The notes beneath the pieces are model-generated. The model was not told the DNA's origin. It saw only the letters and a program-made list of their open reading frames with translations, and ran no database searches. Below are positions 51,949-59,877 of a DNA stretch of 64,000 bases, piece by piece. The DNA lies in NCBI GenBank assembly GCA_019639155.1, contig JAHBSJ010000008.1:184043-248042 (forward strand), read 5' to 3'. This DNA comes from Acidobacteriota bacterium (GTDB lineage Bacteria > Acidobacteriota > Blastocatellia > Pyrinomonadales > Pyrinomonadaceae). The position numbers and the translations under genes were made by a program. The stretch's first letter is position 1. Every line of letters begins with the position of its first letter.

Positions 51949-54426
51949 CTAATGCGATCCGAAACGGTGTTCCAGACGCGTCGTGACCTCGGCTGCGGCC
52001 CATGTGATCAACACCGCGGCCGCGATGATGCCGAATGCCGCCGCGTCCAATGTTTCCAATCCTAACAGATTTCTGAGCGGCGGAAAAAATATCGTCGCCG
52101 CCTGCAAACCGATGCCGCCAAAGACGGCGATGTGGAGAGCATAATTCGGTTCCGGCGGCGAGATGATCTTGCGCGAAGGATACGCCATCACGAGCTGCGC
52201 GATGGATTCGAACAGGAAAACGCCTGAACGCGTCGCAAGCAGGCTGTATCCGTACCGCGGCATCATCACCAGCAAAATTCCGCCCATCAGTGCCTTTACA
52301 ACGCCTGTCGAAACGATGAAGCGGATCGACGGCTTGTCCAATAGCGGCGATGCCGGATCGCGTGGACTGAGCGACATGACGTCGCGATTGTGATCCAGCC
52401 CAAGAGCAAGCGCAGGCGGCCCGTCGGCGATGATGTTGATCCACAAAAGCTGCACCGCCGTCAGCGGCAGCAGCAGCCCGCCAAATTCGTCGGTCAGTCC
52501 AAGCATAAATGAACCGAACGCACCGCCGACGACCAGCAGCACGAGAGCGAGGTTCGTTGAAAAGAGAAATCGAATGAATTTCTGAATGTTGTCGTAGATG
52601 TTGCGGCCTTCTTCGATGGCGGCGACGATGGTCGCGAAATTGTCGTCCATCAGCACGAGGTCCGCCACCTCTCGCGAAACGTCGCTGCCGCGCATCCCCA
52701 TTGCCACGCCGACATCAGATCGTTTCAACGCGGGAGCATCGTTCACGCCGTCGCCCGTCATCGCCACGACCTCGCCCTGTTCACGCAGTTTTTCAACGAG
52801 CAGCAGCTTGTGCTCGGGCAGCACGCGGGCAAAGATGTTGCAATTTCGGACGGCCTCAACGTGCTCCTGCGGCGTCATTTTGTCGAGGTCAGTTCCGGTC
52901 AGAACGTCGGTCGCGTCGATGCCGATCTCGCCGGCGATGGCCTTTGCCGTATCGGGATGATCGCCGGTTATCATCACAACGCGTATGCCCGCTCGGCGTG
53001 CCTCTGCGATTGAATCCGGCACCTCCGGCCGCGGCGGATCCCAGAGCTTAATAACGCCTACAAAATCGATGTTCTCTTCGCTTTCGCCTTCGCTTTTGGC
53101 GACCGCCAGCACGCGAAAACCCGATGCAGCGTATTCGGCGATCCGAGTTTGCCATGCGTTGACCTCGTTTTCTGCGAGCGAACTCATCGCCAGCAGCACT
53201 TCGGGCGCGCCTTTGAAATAGCTGACCGTTCCCGCACCTTCGCGGACGGTGACGCGCATGAATTTGTACGAGCTGTCGAAAGGCCGCACGCTGACGCGAG
53301 GAAATTCCGCACGCAGTGCAGCAGTTTCGATGCCTTCGCTGCGTGCGTGTTCGAGCAGTGCGGTTTCCAGCGGGTCGCCGATCTCGCCGCCCTCGTCGGC
53401 ATCGTTCGCTACGACCATCGCATGCAGAGCGGCGTGATCGTCTGCGGTATCCGTGCCGCGGACCGTCATCTTGTTCTCGGTCAGCGTTCCAGTTTTGTCG
53501 GTGGCGATGACGGTAACGGAGCCGAGAGCCTCGACCGCGCTCAGACGGCGGACGACGGCCTTGCGTTTAGCCATGCGTTCTACACCGAGGGCGAGCGTAA
53601 GCGTCAGGACTGCGGGAAGGCCTTCGGGAATTGCCGCGACCGCAAGCGCGACGGCGAAAATCAGCACGTGGCCCAATCTATCGGTGCCTTCGATCAGCAG
53701 GCCTCCGACGGTTATCAGCGCCGCAAGCACCAAGATCATCTTCGCTACTTGGTCGGCGAAAACGGCAAGCCGTGTTTCGAGCGGCGTTTTGCCTGTCTCG
53801 ATCGATCCGATCATCGTCGCCACGCGGCCCATCGCGCTTTCGCTGCCTGTTCGAGTTACTTCGATATGCGTTTTGCCGCGGAGCAGCAGCGTGCCGCTCG
53901 AAAGCTCATCCGTTTCGGCCTTTTCGACAGGAACAGACTCGCCCGTCAGCAGCGATTCATCGAGCAGAACGCTGTCTTTATCCAGATTCGTTCCGTCCGC
54001 GGGTACGCGGTCGCCTGCTTCGACGCGGACAACATCGCCCGGAACGATCTGCGACGTCGGGATGTGAACGTAATGCCCGTCGCGCAGCACCCACGCCAAC
54101 GGGGCCGCCATTTCCTTCAGCCGCGAGAGTGCCGCCTCGGACTTGCCTTCCTGATACATTCCGAGGCCGGAATTGAGTATCAAGATCAACGCGATGGCGA
54201 TGGATTCTACGGGAACGCCGGTCGCTCCCTCGGCGACCCAGATCACGAAATCTACGAGCAGTGCAAAAAGCAGAATGTAGATCAGCGGGCTCTGAAACTG
54301 TTCGAGAAAACGGCGGAGCAGCGTTTTCGGAGGCTTGTCGGGAACCGAATTCGGGCCGTACCTCTCAAGGCGAGCGGCAGCTTCCGCGGCAGTCAATCCT
54401 GTCACGTTTGTTTCCGTTTTCGTCAT
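51949..54426 (-). CDS. P-type calcium-transporting ATPase (P2A)
   Basis: The ATG at 54426 (MTKTETN) fits; the open frame runs to 54543 but the upstream part is inside the previous gene. Signatures: actuator LTGESVPVEK, phosphorylation Asp in DKTGTLTENKM, nucleotide-domain TGDHPDTAKAIAGEIGID and the hinge TGDGVNDAPALKRSDVGVAMG. The helix-4 motif AAIPEGLPAVL and the C-terminal cation-ATPase domain place it in the P2A group that moves Ca2+ or Mn2+. About 825 residues, normal. It starts 14 bases after the exchanger stop. Confidence 0.94.
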   Translation of the reverse strand: MTKTETNVTGLTAAEAAARLERYGPNSVPDKPPKTLLRRFLEQFQSPLIYILLFALLVDFVIWVAEGATGVPVESIAIALILILNSGLGMYQEGKSEAALSRLKEMAAPLAWVLRDGHYVHIPTSQIVPGDVVRVEAGDRVPADGTNLDKDSVLLDESLLTGESVPVEKAETDELSSGTLLLRGKTHIEVTRTGSESAMGRVATMIGSIETGKTPLETRLAVFADQVAKMILVLAALITVGGLLIEGTDRLGHVLIFAVALAVAAIPEGLPAVLTLTLALGVERMAKRKAVVRRLSAVEALGSVTVIATDKTGTLTENKMTVRGTDTADDHAALHAMVVANDADEGGEIGDPLETALLEHARSEGIETAALRAEFPRVSVRPFDSSYKFMRVTVREGAGTVSYFKGAPEVLLAMSSLAENEVNAWQTRIAEYAASGFRVLAVAKSEGESEENIDFVGVIKLWDPPRPEVPDSIAEARRAGIRVVMITGDHPDTAKAIAGEIGIDATDVLTGTDLDKMTPQEHVEAVRNCNIFARVLPEHKLLLVEKLREQGEVVAMTGDGVNDAPALKRSDVGVAMGMRGSDVSREVADLVLMDDNFATIVAAIEEGRNIYDNIQKFIRFLFSTNLALVLLVVGGAFGSFMLGLTDEFGGLLLPLTAVQLLWINIIADGPPALALGLDHNRDVMSLSPRDPASPLLDKPSIRFIVSTGVVKALMGGILLVMMPRYGYSLLATRSGVFLFESIAQLVMAYPSRKIISPPEPNYALHIAVFGGIGLQAATIFFPPLRNLLGLETLDAAAFGIIAAAVLITWAAAEVTTRLEHRFGSH

Positions 54427-54440
54427 TTTCGATCTTTTTT

Positions 54441-55391
54441 CTAGTCCGCTGCCAGCAGCGTTACGATGTAGATAACGTAACCCAAAACCAGGATGATCCC
54501 TTCGAAGCGGTCGATCAAATATCGGCGGCCGAGCATCGCCCATACAAGGATGACGCTGCCGAGGAAAACGCCGACGTCAAGCGAGCGAATTCCCTCGGTC
54601 GGGATCGGGCTGATCATTGCTGCGATGCCGAGAACGGCGAGGATATTGAAAACGTTCGAGCCGATGACGTTTCCGAACGAAATGTCCGCTTCGCCGCGAT
54701 ACGACGCAACGACCGACGTGGCGAGTTCCGGCAGGCTGGTGCCGATCGCTACGATGGTCAGTCCGATCACCGCCTCGCTGAGGCCGATGACCTGTGCTAT
54801 ATCAATTGCGCCGTCAACTAATATATTAGCACCAAAAATAAGCGCACCGAGACCGGCGAGAATGAAGATCGCGTCGAGCCAGACCGCGCGGCCCGAAGGC
54901 TTTACTGCCTCGTCATATTCGGCCTCGACCTCGGCATCTTCCTTGGTTCTCGAAACGATGTAAGCACCGACCGTGTATGCGACCGCACCGATAGTCAGCA
55001 ACGCGCCGTCTGTGCGCGAGATCACGCCGTCCCACATCATGATGCAAAGAAAGGCGGTCACGGCCATCAATATCGGCATCTCGCGGCGGAGAATTTCCGC
55101 TTTAACGGCCATCGGCGCGATCAGGGCCGCACAGGCGAGTATGAGCGCGAGATTCGATATGTTCGAACCGATAACGTTGCCCAGAGCGATGCCGCTGCTG
55201 CCTTTTAACGCGGCCTCGAGCGAGACGACGAATTCAGGACTGCCCGTACCGAACGCGACGATGGTCAACCCGATCACAAGCGGAGTTATGCCAAGCCGCA
55301 ACGCCACCGACGCACCGCCGCGTACAAGCAGCTCCGCCCCGACGGTCAGAACAACGAGCCCCGCGACGATGAGGAAAATTGAGAAGAGCAT
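54441..55391 (-). CDS. CaCA-family sodium/calcium exchanger (first of two)
   Basis: Ten helices with alpha-repeats FGTGSPEFVVSLEAALKG followed by GNVIGSNISN and GTSLPELATSVVASYRG followed by GNVIGSNVFN. A charged loop of about 20 residues (TKEDAEVEAEYDEAVKPSG) separates the halves. It is directly upstream of the calcium ATPase and 12 bases downstream of serA. The combination of two exchangers with an ATPase points to strict calcium export. Confidence 0.93.
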   Translation of the reverse strand: MLFSIFLIVAGLVVLTVGAELLVRGGASVALRLGITPLVIGLTIVAFGTGSPEFVVSLEAALKGSSGIALGNVIGSNISNLALILACAALIAPMAVKAEILRREMPILMAVTAFLCIMMWDGVISRTDGALLTIGAVAYTVGAYIVSRTKEDAEVEAEYDEAVKPSGRAVWLDAIFILAGLGALIFGANILVDGAIDIAQVIGLSEAVIGLTIVAIGTSLPELATSVVASYRGEADISFGNVIGSNVFNILAVLGIAAMISPIPTEGIRSLDVGVFLGSVILVWAMLGRRYLIDRFEGIILVLGYVIYIVTLLAAD

Positions 55392-55403
55392 TTTAAGTGA
55401 AAA

Positions 55404-56633
55404 TTAGTAAACCATTCTCGCTCGGATGGTGCCGTCGATGTCTTTGAGTATCGCAAAAGCGTCCTTTGATATCTTGTTGTCCACGTCGAGAACGACGTAG
55501 CCGATCTCTTCGTTGGTTTTCAGATATTGGCCGAGGATGTTGAAACCGCGGTCCGACAGGCGCGAGTTTATCTCGCCGAGGATGCCGGGAATATTGCGGT
55601 GAATGTGCAGAATTCGGTGCGTGCCGGCCTGCGGAGGCAAGGAAACGGGCGGGACCGTGTGCGAGCCTTCCGAATTGCCGAGGTCGAGATAGCCGATCAG
55701 TTTCGATGTGACATCCGTGCCGATGGCGGCCTGTGCCTCTTCGGTCGAACCGCCGATGTGCGGCGTCAAAATTACGTTCGACAGATGCTGCAGCGGACAT
55801 TCGAATGCATCGCCGTTCTTTTCGGGTTCGGCAGGGAAAACGTCGATCGCCGCACCGGCGAGCTTGCCGGTTTTAAGAGATTTCCGCACCGCTGTGAGAT
55901 CCACGACATCACCGCGGCTGTAATTCAGCAGCAACGCACCGCGACGCATCGAGCGTATCGCGTCCGCATTGATCATATTCCGCGTCGTGCGGTCCGACGG
56001 GACGTGCAGCGTTACGATGTGCGAGCGTTTGAGCAGCTCCTTCAGATCGCGGATCTGCTTGGCGTTGCCGTGCGGCAGTTTGGTCGCGATATCGTAATAG
56101 ACGACCTGCATTCCCATCGCCTCCGCCATTATCGACACCTGCGAACCGATGTTGCCGTAGCCGATGATGCCGAGCGTCTTGCCGCGGAGTTCGAACGAGC
56201 CTTTTGCCTCTTTCAGCCACTCGCCGCGATGCGCACCCGCGTTCTTATCAGCGATCTTGCGGATCAGCATCACGCAAAGCCCGATGATCAGCTCCGCCAC
56301 CGAACGCGTATTTGCGTGAGGCGCATTGAATACCGCAACGCCGCGTTCCGTCGCTGTTTTCAGATCGACCTGATTTACGCCGATGCAGTACGCACCGACC
56401 GCCAACAGCTTGTCCGCCGCCTCTAGGACATTTCGCGTCACCTGCGTTTTCGACCGGATCCCGAGCACATGCACGCCTCGGATCGCTCGCATCAGCTCCT
56501 CCTCGCTGACCGCACCGCCCAGCCGCTGCACCTCCATATAACCGCCCGCACCAAACTCCCGAACAGCCGCATCGGAAATATTCTCAAGCAGCAGGATGTT
56601 GATCTTGGATTTTGGGTATGAGGTTTGTCCCAT
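55404..56633 (-). CDS. serA: D-3-phosphoglycerate dehydrogenase
   Basis: First enzyme of serine synthesis. The 2-hydroxyacid dehydrogenase domains include NAD motif GKTLGIIGYGNIGSQ and the catalytic Arg/Glu/His region NYSRGDVVD, DVFPAEP and LTPHIGGSTEEAQ. A C-terminal ACT domain (THRILHIHRNIPGILGEINS) allows serine feedback. The first 35 codons (SYPKSKINILLLENISDAAV) also exist as a second, partial copy upstream at 57364-57482, with a toxin-antitoxin module between them. Confidence 0.95.
   Translation of the reverse strand: MGQTSYPKSKINILLLENISDAAVREFGAGGYMEVQRLGGAVSEEELMRAIRGVHVLGIRSKTQVTRNVLEAADKLLAVGAYCIGVNQVDLKTATERGVAVFNAPHANTRSVAELIIGLCVMLIRKIADKNAGAHRGEWLKEAKGSFELRGKTLGIIGYGNIGSQVSIMAEAMGMQVVYYDIATKLPHGNAKQIRDLKELLKRSHIVTLHVPSDRTTRNMINADAIRSMRRGALLLNYSRGDVVDLTAVRKSLKTGKLAGAAIDVFPAEPEKNGDAFECPLQHLSNVILTPHIGGSTEEAQAAIGTDVTSKLIGYLDLGNSEGSHTVPPVSLPPQAGTHRILHIHRNIPGILGEINSRLSDRGFNILGQYLKTNEEIGYVVLDVDNKISKDAFAILKDIDGTIRARMVY
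56521..56624 (-). repeat. Direct repeat, copy inside serA
   Basis: These 104 bases of the serA 5' end match 57364-57467 at 96 positions in the same orientation. The two copies flank the antitoxin/toxin pair and 60-70 extra bases on each side. Confidence 0.9.
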
Positions 56634-56648
56634 TTCGAAACACTGAGA

Positions 56649-57065
56649 TCAAAGATCTCCGAGCCATTTCAGGTGTTTTCCGATCGCCGTGTCAGAAAGA
56701 GAATCGTAAAACTTACGGTCGGCAGTTACAAATTCGCACGAAAGAGAAATGGCAAGCGCCAAATATGTCCAATCGTAAACCGTTTGCCCGGAGAGACGCG
56801 CACCCGTAAACGCAGACCGTGCGACCGACCCGTGCGGCCTGATGCGTACACTCGACCGCAAGAATGCACTTAGGATGTTGTCACCTTCGTCGGCCGTCAG
56901 CTCGTTGCGCCGGATCTTTTTCCAGATGATGTTGCTAGTTTCCGGAATGATGAGATCCGGTGCGAACAATTCATCGGCGTTTACTAGCAGCTTTTCTGCG
57001 TGATCATCGAGTACTTCCGGTATGTACCATTTGACCGCGACGCTGGCATCAACGACGCGTCTCAT
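56649..57065 (-). CDS. PIN-domain toxin (FitB/VapC-like)
   Basis: 138 residues with the PIN motifs VVDASVAVKWYIPE, PETSNIIWKKI and the later YDWTYLALAISLSCEFVTADRKFY with its acidic residues. Probably an RNase. It overlaps the FitA-like antitoxin by four bases and ends 15 bases before the serA start codon, so serA may be read by translational or transcriptional continuation. Confidence 0.93.
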   Translation of the reverse strand: MRRVVDASVAVKWYIPEVLDDHAEKLLVNADELFAPDLIIPETSNIIWKKIRRNELTADEGDNILSAFLRSSVRIRPHGSVARSAFTGARLSGQTVYDWTYLALAISLSCEFVTADRKFYDSLSDTAIGKHLKWLGDL

Positions 57066-57292
57066 CGCGAACGATCCTCTCGCAAAAGCTTAGCGGAGTC
57101 GCTGTGTGACCTGCCGGAAAGTGCTTTCTTTATTCGTCGAGCGACCACAGCATCCGACACAGCTTTCCTGCCCAAACGTTCACTGATCAAGAGCCGAACC
57201 TCCGCCTGCATCGACCGTCCATTCTCGACGGCACGCTTCCTTAAGGTCTCGATCACCGCCGCATCCAGATCTCTAACCAGTACATCAGGCAT
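57062..57292 (-). CDS. FitA-like ribbon-helix-helix antitoxin
   Basis: 76 residues: the ribbon-helix-helix DVLVRDLDAAVIETLRKRAVENGRSMQAEVR is of the FitA/VapB type; a helical tail binds the toxin. A GGAGGA ribosome-binding site is 9 bases upstream of the start. A perfect dyad (57310-57326) upstream is the probable operator. Confidence 0.92.
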   Translation of the reverse strand: MPDVLVRDLDAAVIETLRKRAVENGRSMQAEVRLLISERLGRKAVSDAVVARRIKKALSGRSHSDSAKLLREDRSR

Positions 57293-57309
57293 TTATGATA
57301 TCCTCCATT

Positions 57310-57326
57310 GCTATCAAAATGATAGC
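57310..57326. promoter_or_regulatory. Operator dyad of the FitAB-type module
   Basis: GCTATCA and TGATAGC around AAA form a perfect 7+3+7 palindrome, 18 bases upstream of the antitoxin start. Ribbon-helix-helix antitoxins bind such sites to repress their own operon. Confidence 0.65.
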
Positions 57327-57363
57327 ATACAAAGTTTTCGAAGTAAGAACTGGTACAGAAAAT

Positions 57364-57482
57364 AGCCGCTGCACCTCCATATGACCGCCCGCACCAAACT
57401 CCCTTACCGCCGCATTAAAAATATTCTCAAGCAGCAGGATCTTGATCTTGGATTTTGGGTATGAGGTATCCGACCTGGTCAT
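57364..57482 (-). pseudogene. serA 5'-end remnant
   Basis: An ATG at 57482, overlapping the stop of the TPR gene (TGATG), opens a frame that matches the first 35 codons of serA (SYPKSKIKILLLENIFNAAV) and then runs into unrelated codons and a stop at 57285. 57364-57467 is the second copy of the direct repeat. Because this copy is the one coupled to the gene upstream, it is probably the original start of serA, cut off when the toxin-antitoxin module was inserted and replaced by the second copy. Confidence 0.8.
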
Positions 57483-59104
57483 CAGCTCTCGTCTTCTTCA
57501 AGCTCCCAAGAATCAATAATAGTCCTTAACGCCGCCCGAAGCTTTTCGTTCGCCTTGATCTTTGACTTTTCAAACTCTATCCCAATAGAGCACATCCCGA
57601 ACAATAGTCCACTCGACATTCCTCTTTCATTCGCCAACAAAAGTAAAGATTCGGCAATAACTTCGTTCGCTTTTGCAGTGTGACCGATCTCTGCATACGC
57701 CCGGCCGGTCTTTCCAAAAACATCGAAACGTCTTGCATCGAAGACCTCATCGATGGGACGCCTCAAATTAGAAACAGCTTCATCAAGATATCTGACCAAC
57801 GTCTTGCTGGGTAGCTTGTTCTTGTTCATGAGAACAAACTCCGTCAGCGTTTCGGCTTTCAGATAAGGTTTTCGGATCTGTGAGATCAGTTTTAATGCCT
57901 CTTTGTCAGCCCGCAACTTGGCGAATCGAATAGCTATCTCAGCTTGATACTTAGCCTGTTCCCATTTTCCGGAGGTCCATAGCGACCCGCTTTCCTCGGC
58001 ACTTGTGTCGATCAACAGTGTGCGGGAATATGCGAAACGCATCAGTTCAAGTGCTGTTGCTCTGTTATTGGCGGCCTGGTAATGTGCGGCAAGTTTTAAC
58101 AAGAGGTTTTGTTGCGCGTGATCGCTGCCGGTTAGCGTTTTAGCGATCGTGACAGCGCGATCGGTTTCACCGATCCGCATAAATACTTCTGCGAGGATCG
58201 TAAGGCCAAAACTATCTCCATACTCTTTAGGATCAAGCAACGAAATAGCTTTTCGGAAGTTTTCTTCAGCTGCCTTTTTTCTTCCTTTCGAAACTAGACT
58301 TTCACCAAGCCTGATGAAGAATCGTGCCTCATCGGCCTCGCCGGCACGACGCGCAACGTCAAATGCGAAGTCGTACTCGCCAAGGATCAAATACAAGTCG
58401 ATGATATCGCGAACCGTAAAAGCGTCATCTGGCTCAAGCGGCCTCGCATTCCAAGAAATATCCCTAATGGCTTTCTCAGCCAGGTCAATACTTTTCCCCT
58501 TATCACCAAGTTTTGCGAAGAGCAAGGCAGTCTTAGCGACATCCCTTTTCTCTTCGTACCGTGTCTCTTCAAGATAAGTTAAAAGCGTGTCAAGAATTGT
58601 CGTTGCTGCACTCTTATTTCCTTTCTCAATGAGGGCTTCGGCGATAAGAATGTTTGATTCAAACTTATCTGCAGGTTCTAGTGTGCGGGCTACATCGAAA
58701 GCAGCAGTTTCCTGATCAAGCATGACCAAGTAACGCCATAGCGGCCGCAGCCGATATTCGTTCTTTTCAAACCTCTTCAATAGGTACAACGCCATTTCCA
58801 AGGCTTCTCGGTTCCGACGGTTCTTTATCAATGAATCTACGACGAGGATAAGGTCAGTTTCAGCATAATGGTCTTCGGTCAAAAGCGATGCCGTCTTCTT
58901 GGCCTTATCTGCATTTCCGACTTCGGCAAACGAAATTGCAAGGCACGCCTTTTCTCTGGGTCCATCGTTGTATTGTTCTCGTGAAATAAGATAGAAAACC
59001 GTAGAAAGAGGACTCTCTTCTGCCTGAAGACGAGCATCTTGCGAGGCGACCGTGATCGAACCGGCCAGCAAAACTAACAAGACCAATGAAGTGCGAGCAA
59101 ACAT
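57482..59104 (-). CDS. Secreted helical-repeat (TPR/SEL1-like) protein
   Basis: 540 residues with a signal peptide (TSLVLLVLLAGSITVAS, cut before QDARL). The rest is a solenoid of paired helices with TPR-like spacing, for example LAISFAEVGNADKAKKTASLL, LAEVFMRIGETDRAVTIAKTL and FGKTGRAYAEIGHTAKANEVI. It is AT-richer than its neighbours. It should act as a periplasmic or surface scaffold; no specific partner can be named. It ends where the serA remnant starts. Confidence 0.85.
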   Translation of the reverse strand: MFARTSLVLLVLLAGSITVASQDARLQAEESPLSTVFYLISREQYNDGPREKACLAISFAEVGNADKAKKTASLLTEDHYAETDLILVVDSLIKNRRNREALEMALYLLKRFEKNEYRLRPLWRYLVMLDQETAAFDVARTLEPADKFESNILIAEALIEKGNKSAATTILDTLLTYLEETRYEEKRDVAKTALLFAKLGDKGKSIDLAEKAIRDISWNARPLEPDDAFTVRDIIDLYLILGEYDFAFDVARRAGEADEARFFIRLGESLVSKGRKKAAEENFRKAISLLDPKEYGDSFGLTILAEVFMRIGETDRAVTIAKTLTGSDHAQQNLLLKLAAHYQAANNRATALELMRFAYSRTLLIDTSAEESGSLWTSGKWEQAKYQAEIAIRFAKLRADKEALKLISQIRKPYLKAETLTEFVLMNKNKLPSKTLVRYLDEAVSNLRRPIDEVFDARRFDVFGKTGRAYAEIGHTAKANEVIAESLLLLANERGMSSGLLFGMCSIGIEFEKSKIKANEKLRAALRTIIDSWELEEDES

Positions 59105-59154
59105 CTAACAGCTTGAAGACCTAATTAAAGATAACAGATAAGGAGAGATCAGAC

Positions 59155-59430
59155 TTAAGCTATTTCAAGACGGATGTCTTTACCCAATGCTCTTGCATAC
59201 TTGCGAAGCGTAGAGAGCCGTATGTCGTCCGAGTGATTCTCGATCCTTGAGATCGCGGATTTGTTGGTTCGCAGCTTTTCGGCGACCTGCTCCTGTGTTA
59301 TTCCCGAACTCTCGCGAGCCTGTCGCAAAATTACTCCGATCTTGAAATTCTCGAAGCCTTTCTCATAGTCCTTAGCGAATTCGGCATCTGCTTTCTTTCG
59401 CTTACCAATATACTTTTTCAGATCACTCAT
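59155..59430 (-). CDS. higA: HigA-type HTH antitoxin
   Basis: 91 residues with an XRE helix-turn-helix: [32 protein letters not shown], preceded by a charged helical segment ([23 protein letters not shown]) that should contact the toxin. The toxin gene overlaps its start by eight bases, so the order is toxin first, as usual for HigBA. Confidence 0.93.
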   Translation of the reverse strand: MSDLKKYIGKRKKADAEFAKDYEKGFENFKIGVILRQARESSGITQEQVAEKLRTNKSAISRIENHSDDIRLSTLRKYARALGKDIRLEIA

Positions 59431-59779
59431 TTTTCTTACTCCTGTCTAAATGATCCCTCTTTCGCCGTTCAGCCAATTCGATTTCAGATATCGGCGTCTT
59501 TTGTGACTTCTTAGAGAAACCGTTGGTCAAAATGACCAAGTTGCCCTTGTGCATAAACCCGAGCAGGCGAAACGCATCTCGACCTACTTCGGCTCTGATC
59601 TCCCAGATATCGTCTGTCGATTCAAGTTTCTTGAAATACTGCCTCGGCACCCGATCTAGCGACTCCACCAGCGACATCACCCAGGTAACTTTTTTAGCCT
59701 GCTTGGCTGTCAAAGAATCAAGGAAATCTTCTACTGGACATTTTCCATTTTCGGTCCTGTAGAAAACGATCTCCCGCAC
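59423..59779 (-). CDS. higB: HigB/RelE-superfamily toxin (Gp49-like)
   Basis: 118 residues of the phage-derived Gp49/HigB group: [39 protein letters not shown] and [19 protein letters not shown]. It should be a ribosome-dependent mRNase. The start is GTG at 59779 with no visible ribosome-binding site; translation may be leaderless. A near-perfect palindrome lies just upstream. Confidence 0.92.
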   Translation of the reverse strand: MREIVFYRTENGKCPVEDFLDSLTAKQAKKVTWVMSLVESLDRVPRQYFKKLESTDDIWEIRAEVGRDAFRLLGFMHKGNLVILTNGFSKKSQKTPISEIELAERRKRDHLDRSKKNE

Positions 59780-59787
59780 TTTTGGAG

Positions 59788-59805
59788 GTTAACATATATG
59801 TGAAC
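59788..59805. promoter_or_regulatory. Imperfect 18-bp palindrome before higBA
   Basis: GTTAACATA with TATGTGAAC pairs at eight of nine positions. It lies nine bases upstream of the higB start, a natural site for HigA autorepression. Confidence 0.55.
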
Positions 59806-59811
59806 TTTGGT

Positions 59812-59855
59812 CAATAAAAAATAGCCGGTGGTCAGATCGAATACTGACAACCGGC
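59812..59855 (-). terminator. Terminator of lpd
   Basis: Stem of 6+5 bp with one mismatch (59824-59835 with 59844-59855), followed on the minus strand by a U-rich tail (complement of 59812-59823). It ends the lpd transcript and protects higBA. Confidence 0.85.
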
Positions 59856-59873
59856 CACTGAAAACTGACCACT
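59839..59873. repeat. Heptamer tandem array between lpd and higBA
   Basis: Five 7-bp units of the form G(A/G)(A/C)(T/A/C)AC(T/C) overlap one arm of the lpd terminator. The period and form match those at 13791. Confidence 0.75.
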
Positions 59874-59877
59874 GCCT

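Noticed and set aside
53149..54444. 431-codon open frame on the plus strand opposite the calcium ATPase
   Set aside because: It is the mirror of a GC-rich coding gene with clear P-type ATPase motifs; its own product is Arg/His/Cys-rich with no family signature and no ribosome-binding site.
55527..56426. 299-codon open frame opposite serA
   Set aside because: Antisense of serA with no start signals and no family resemblance.
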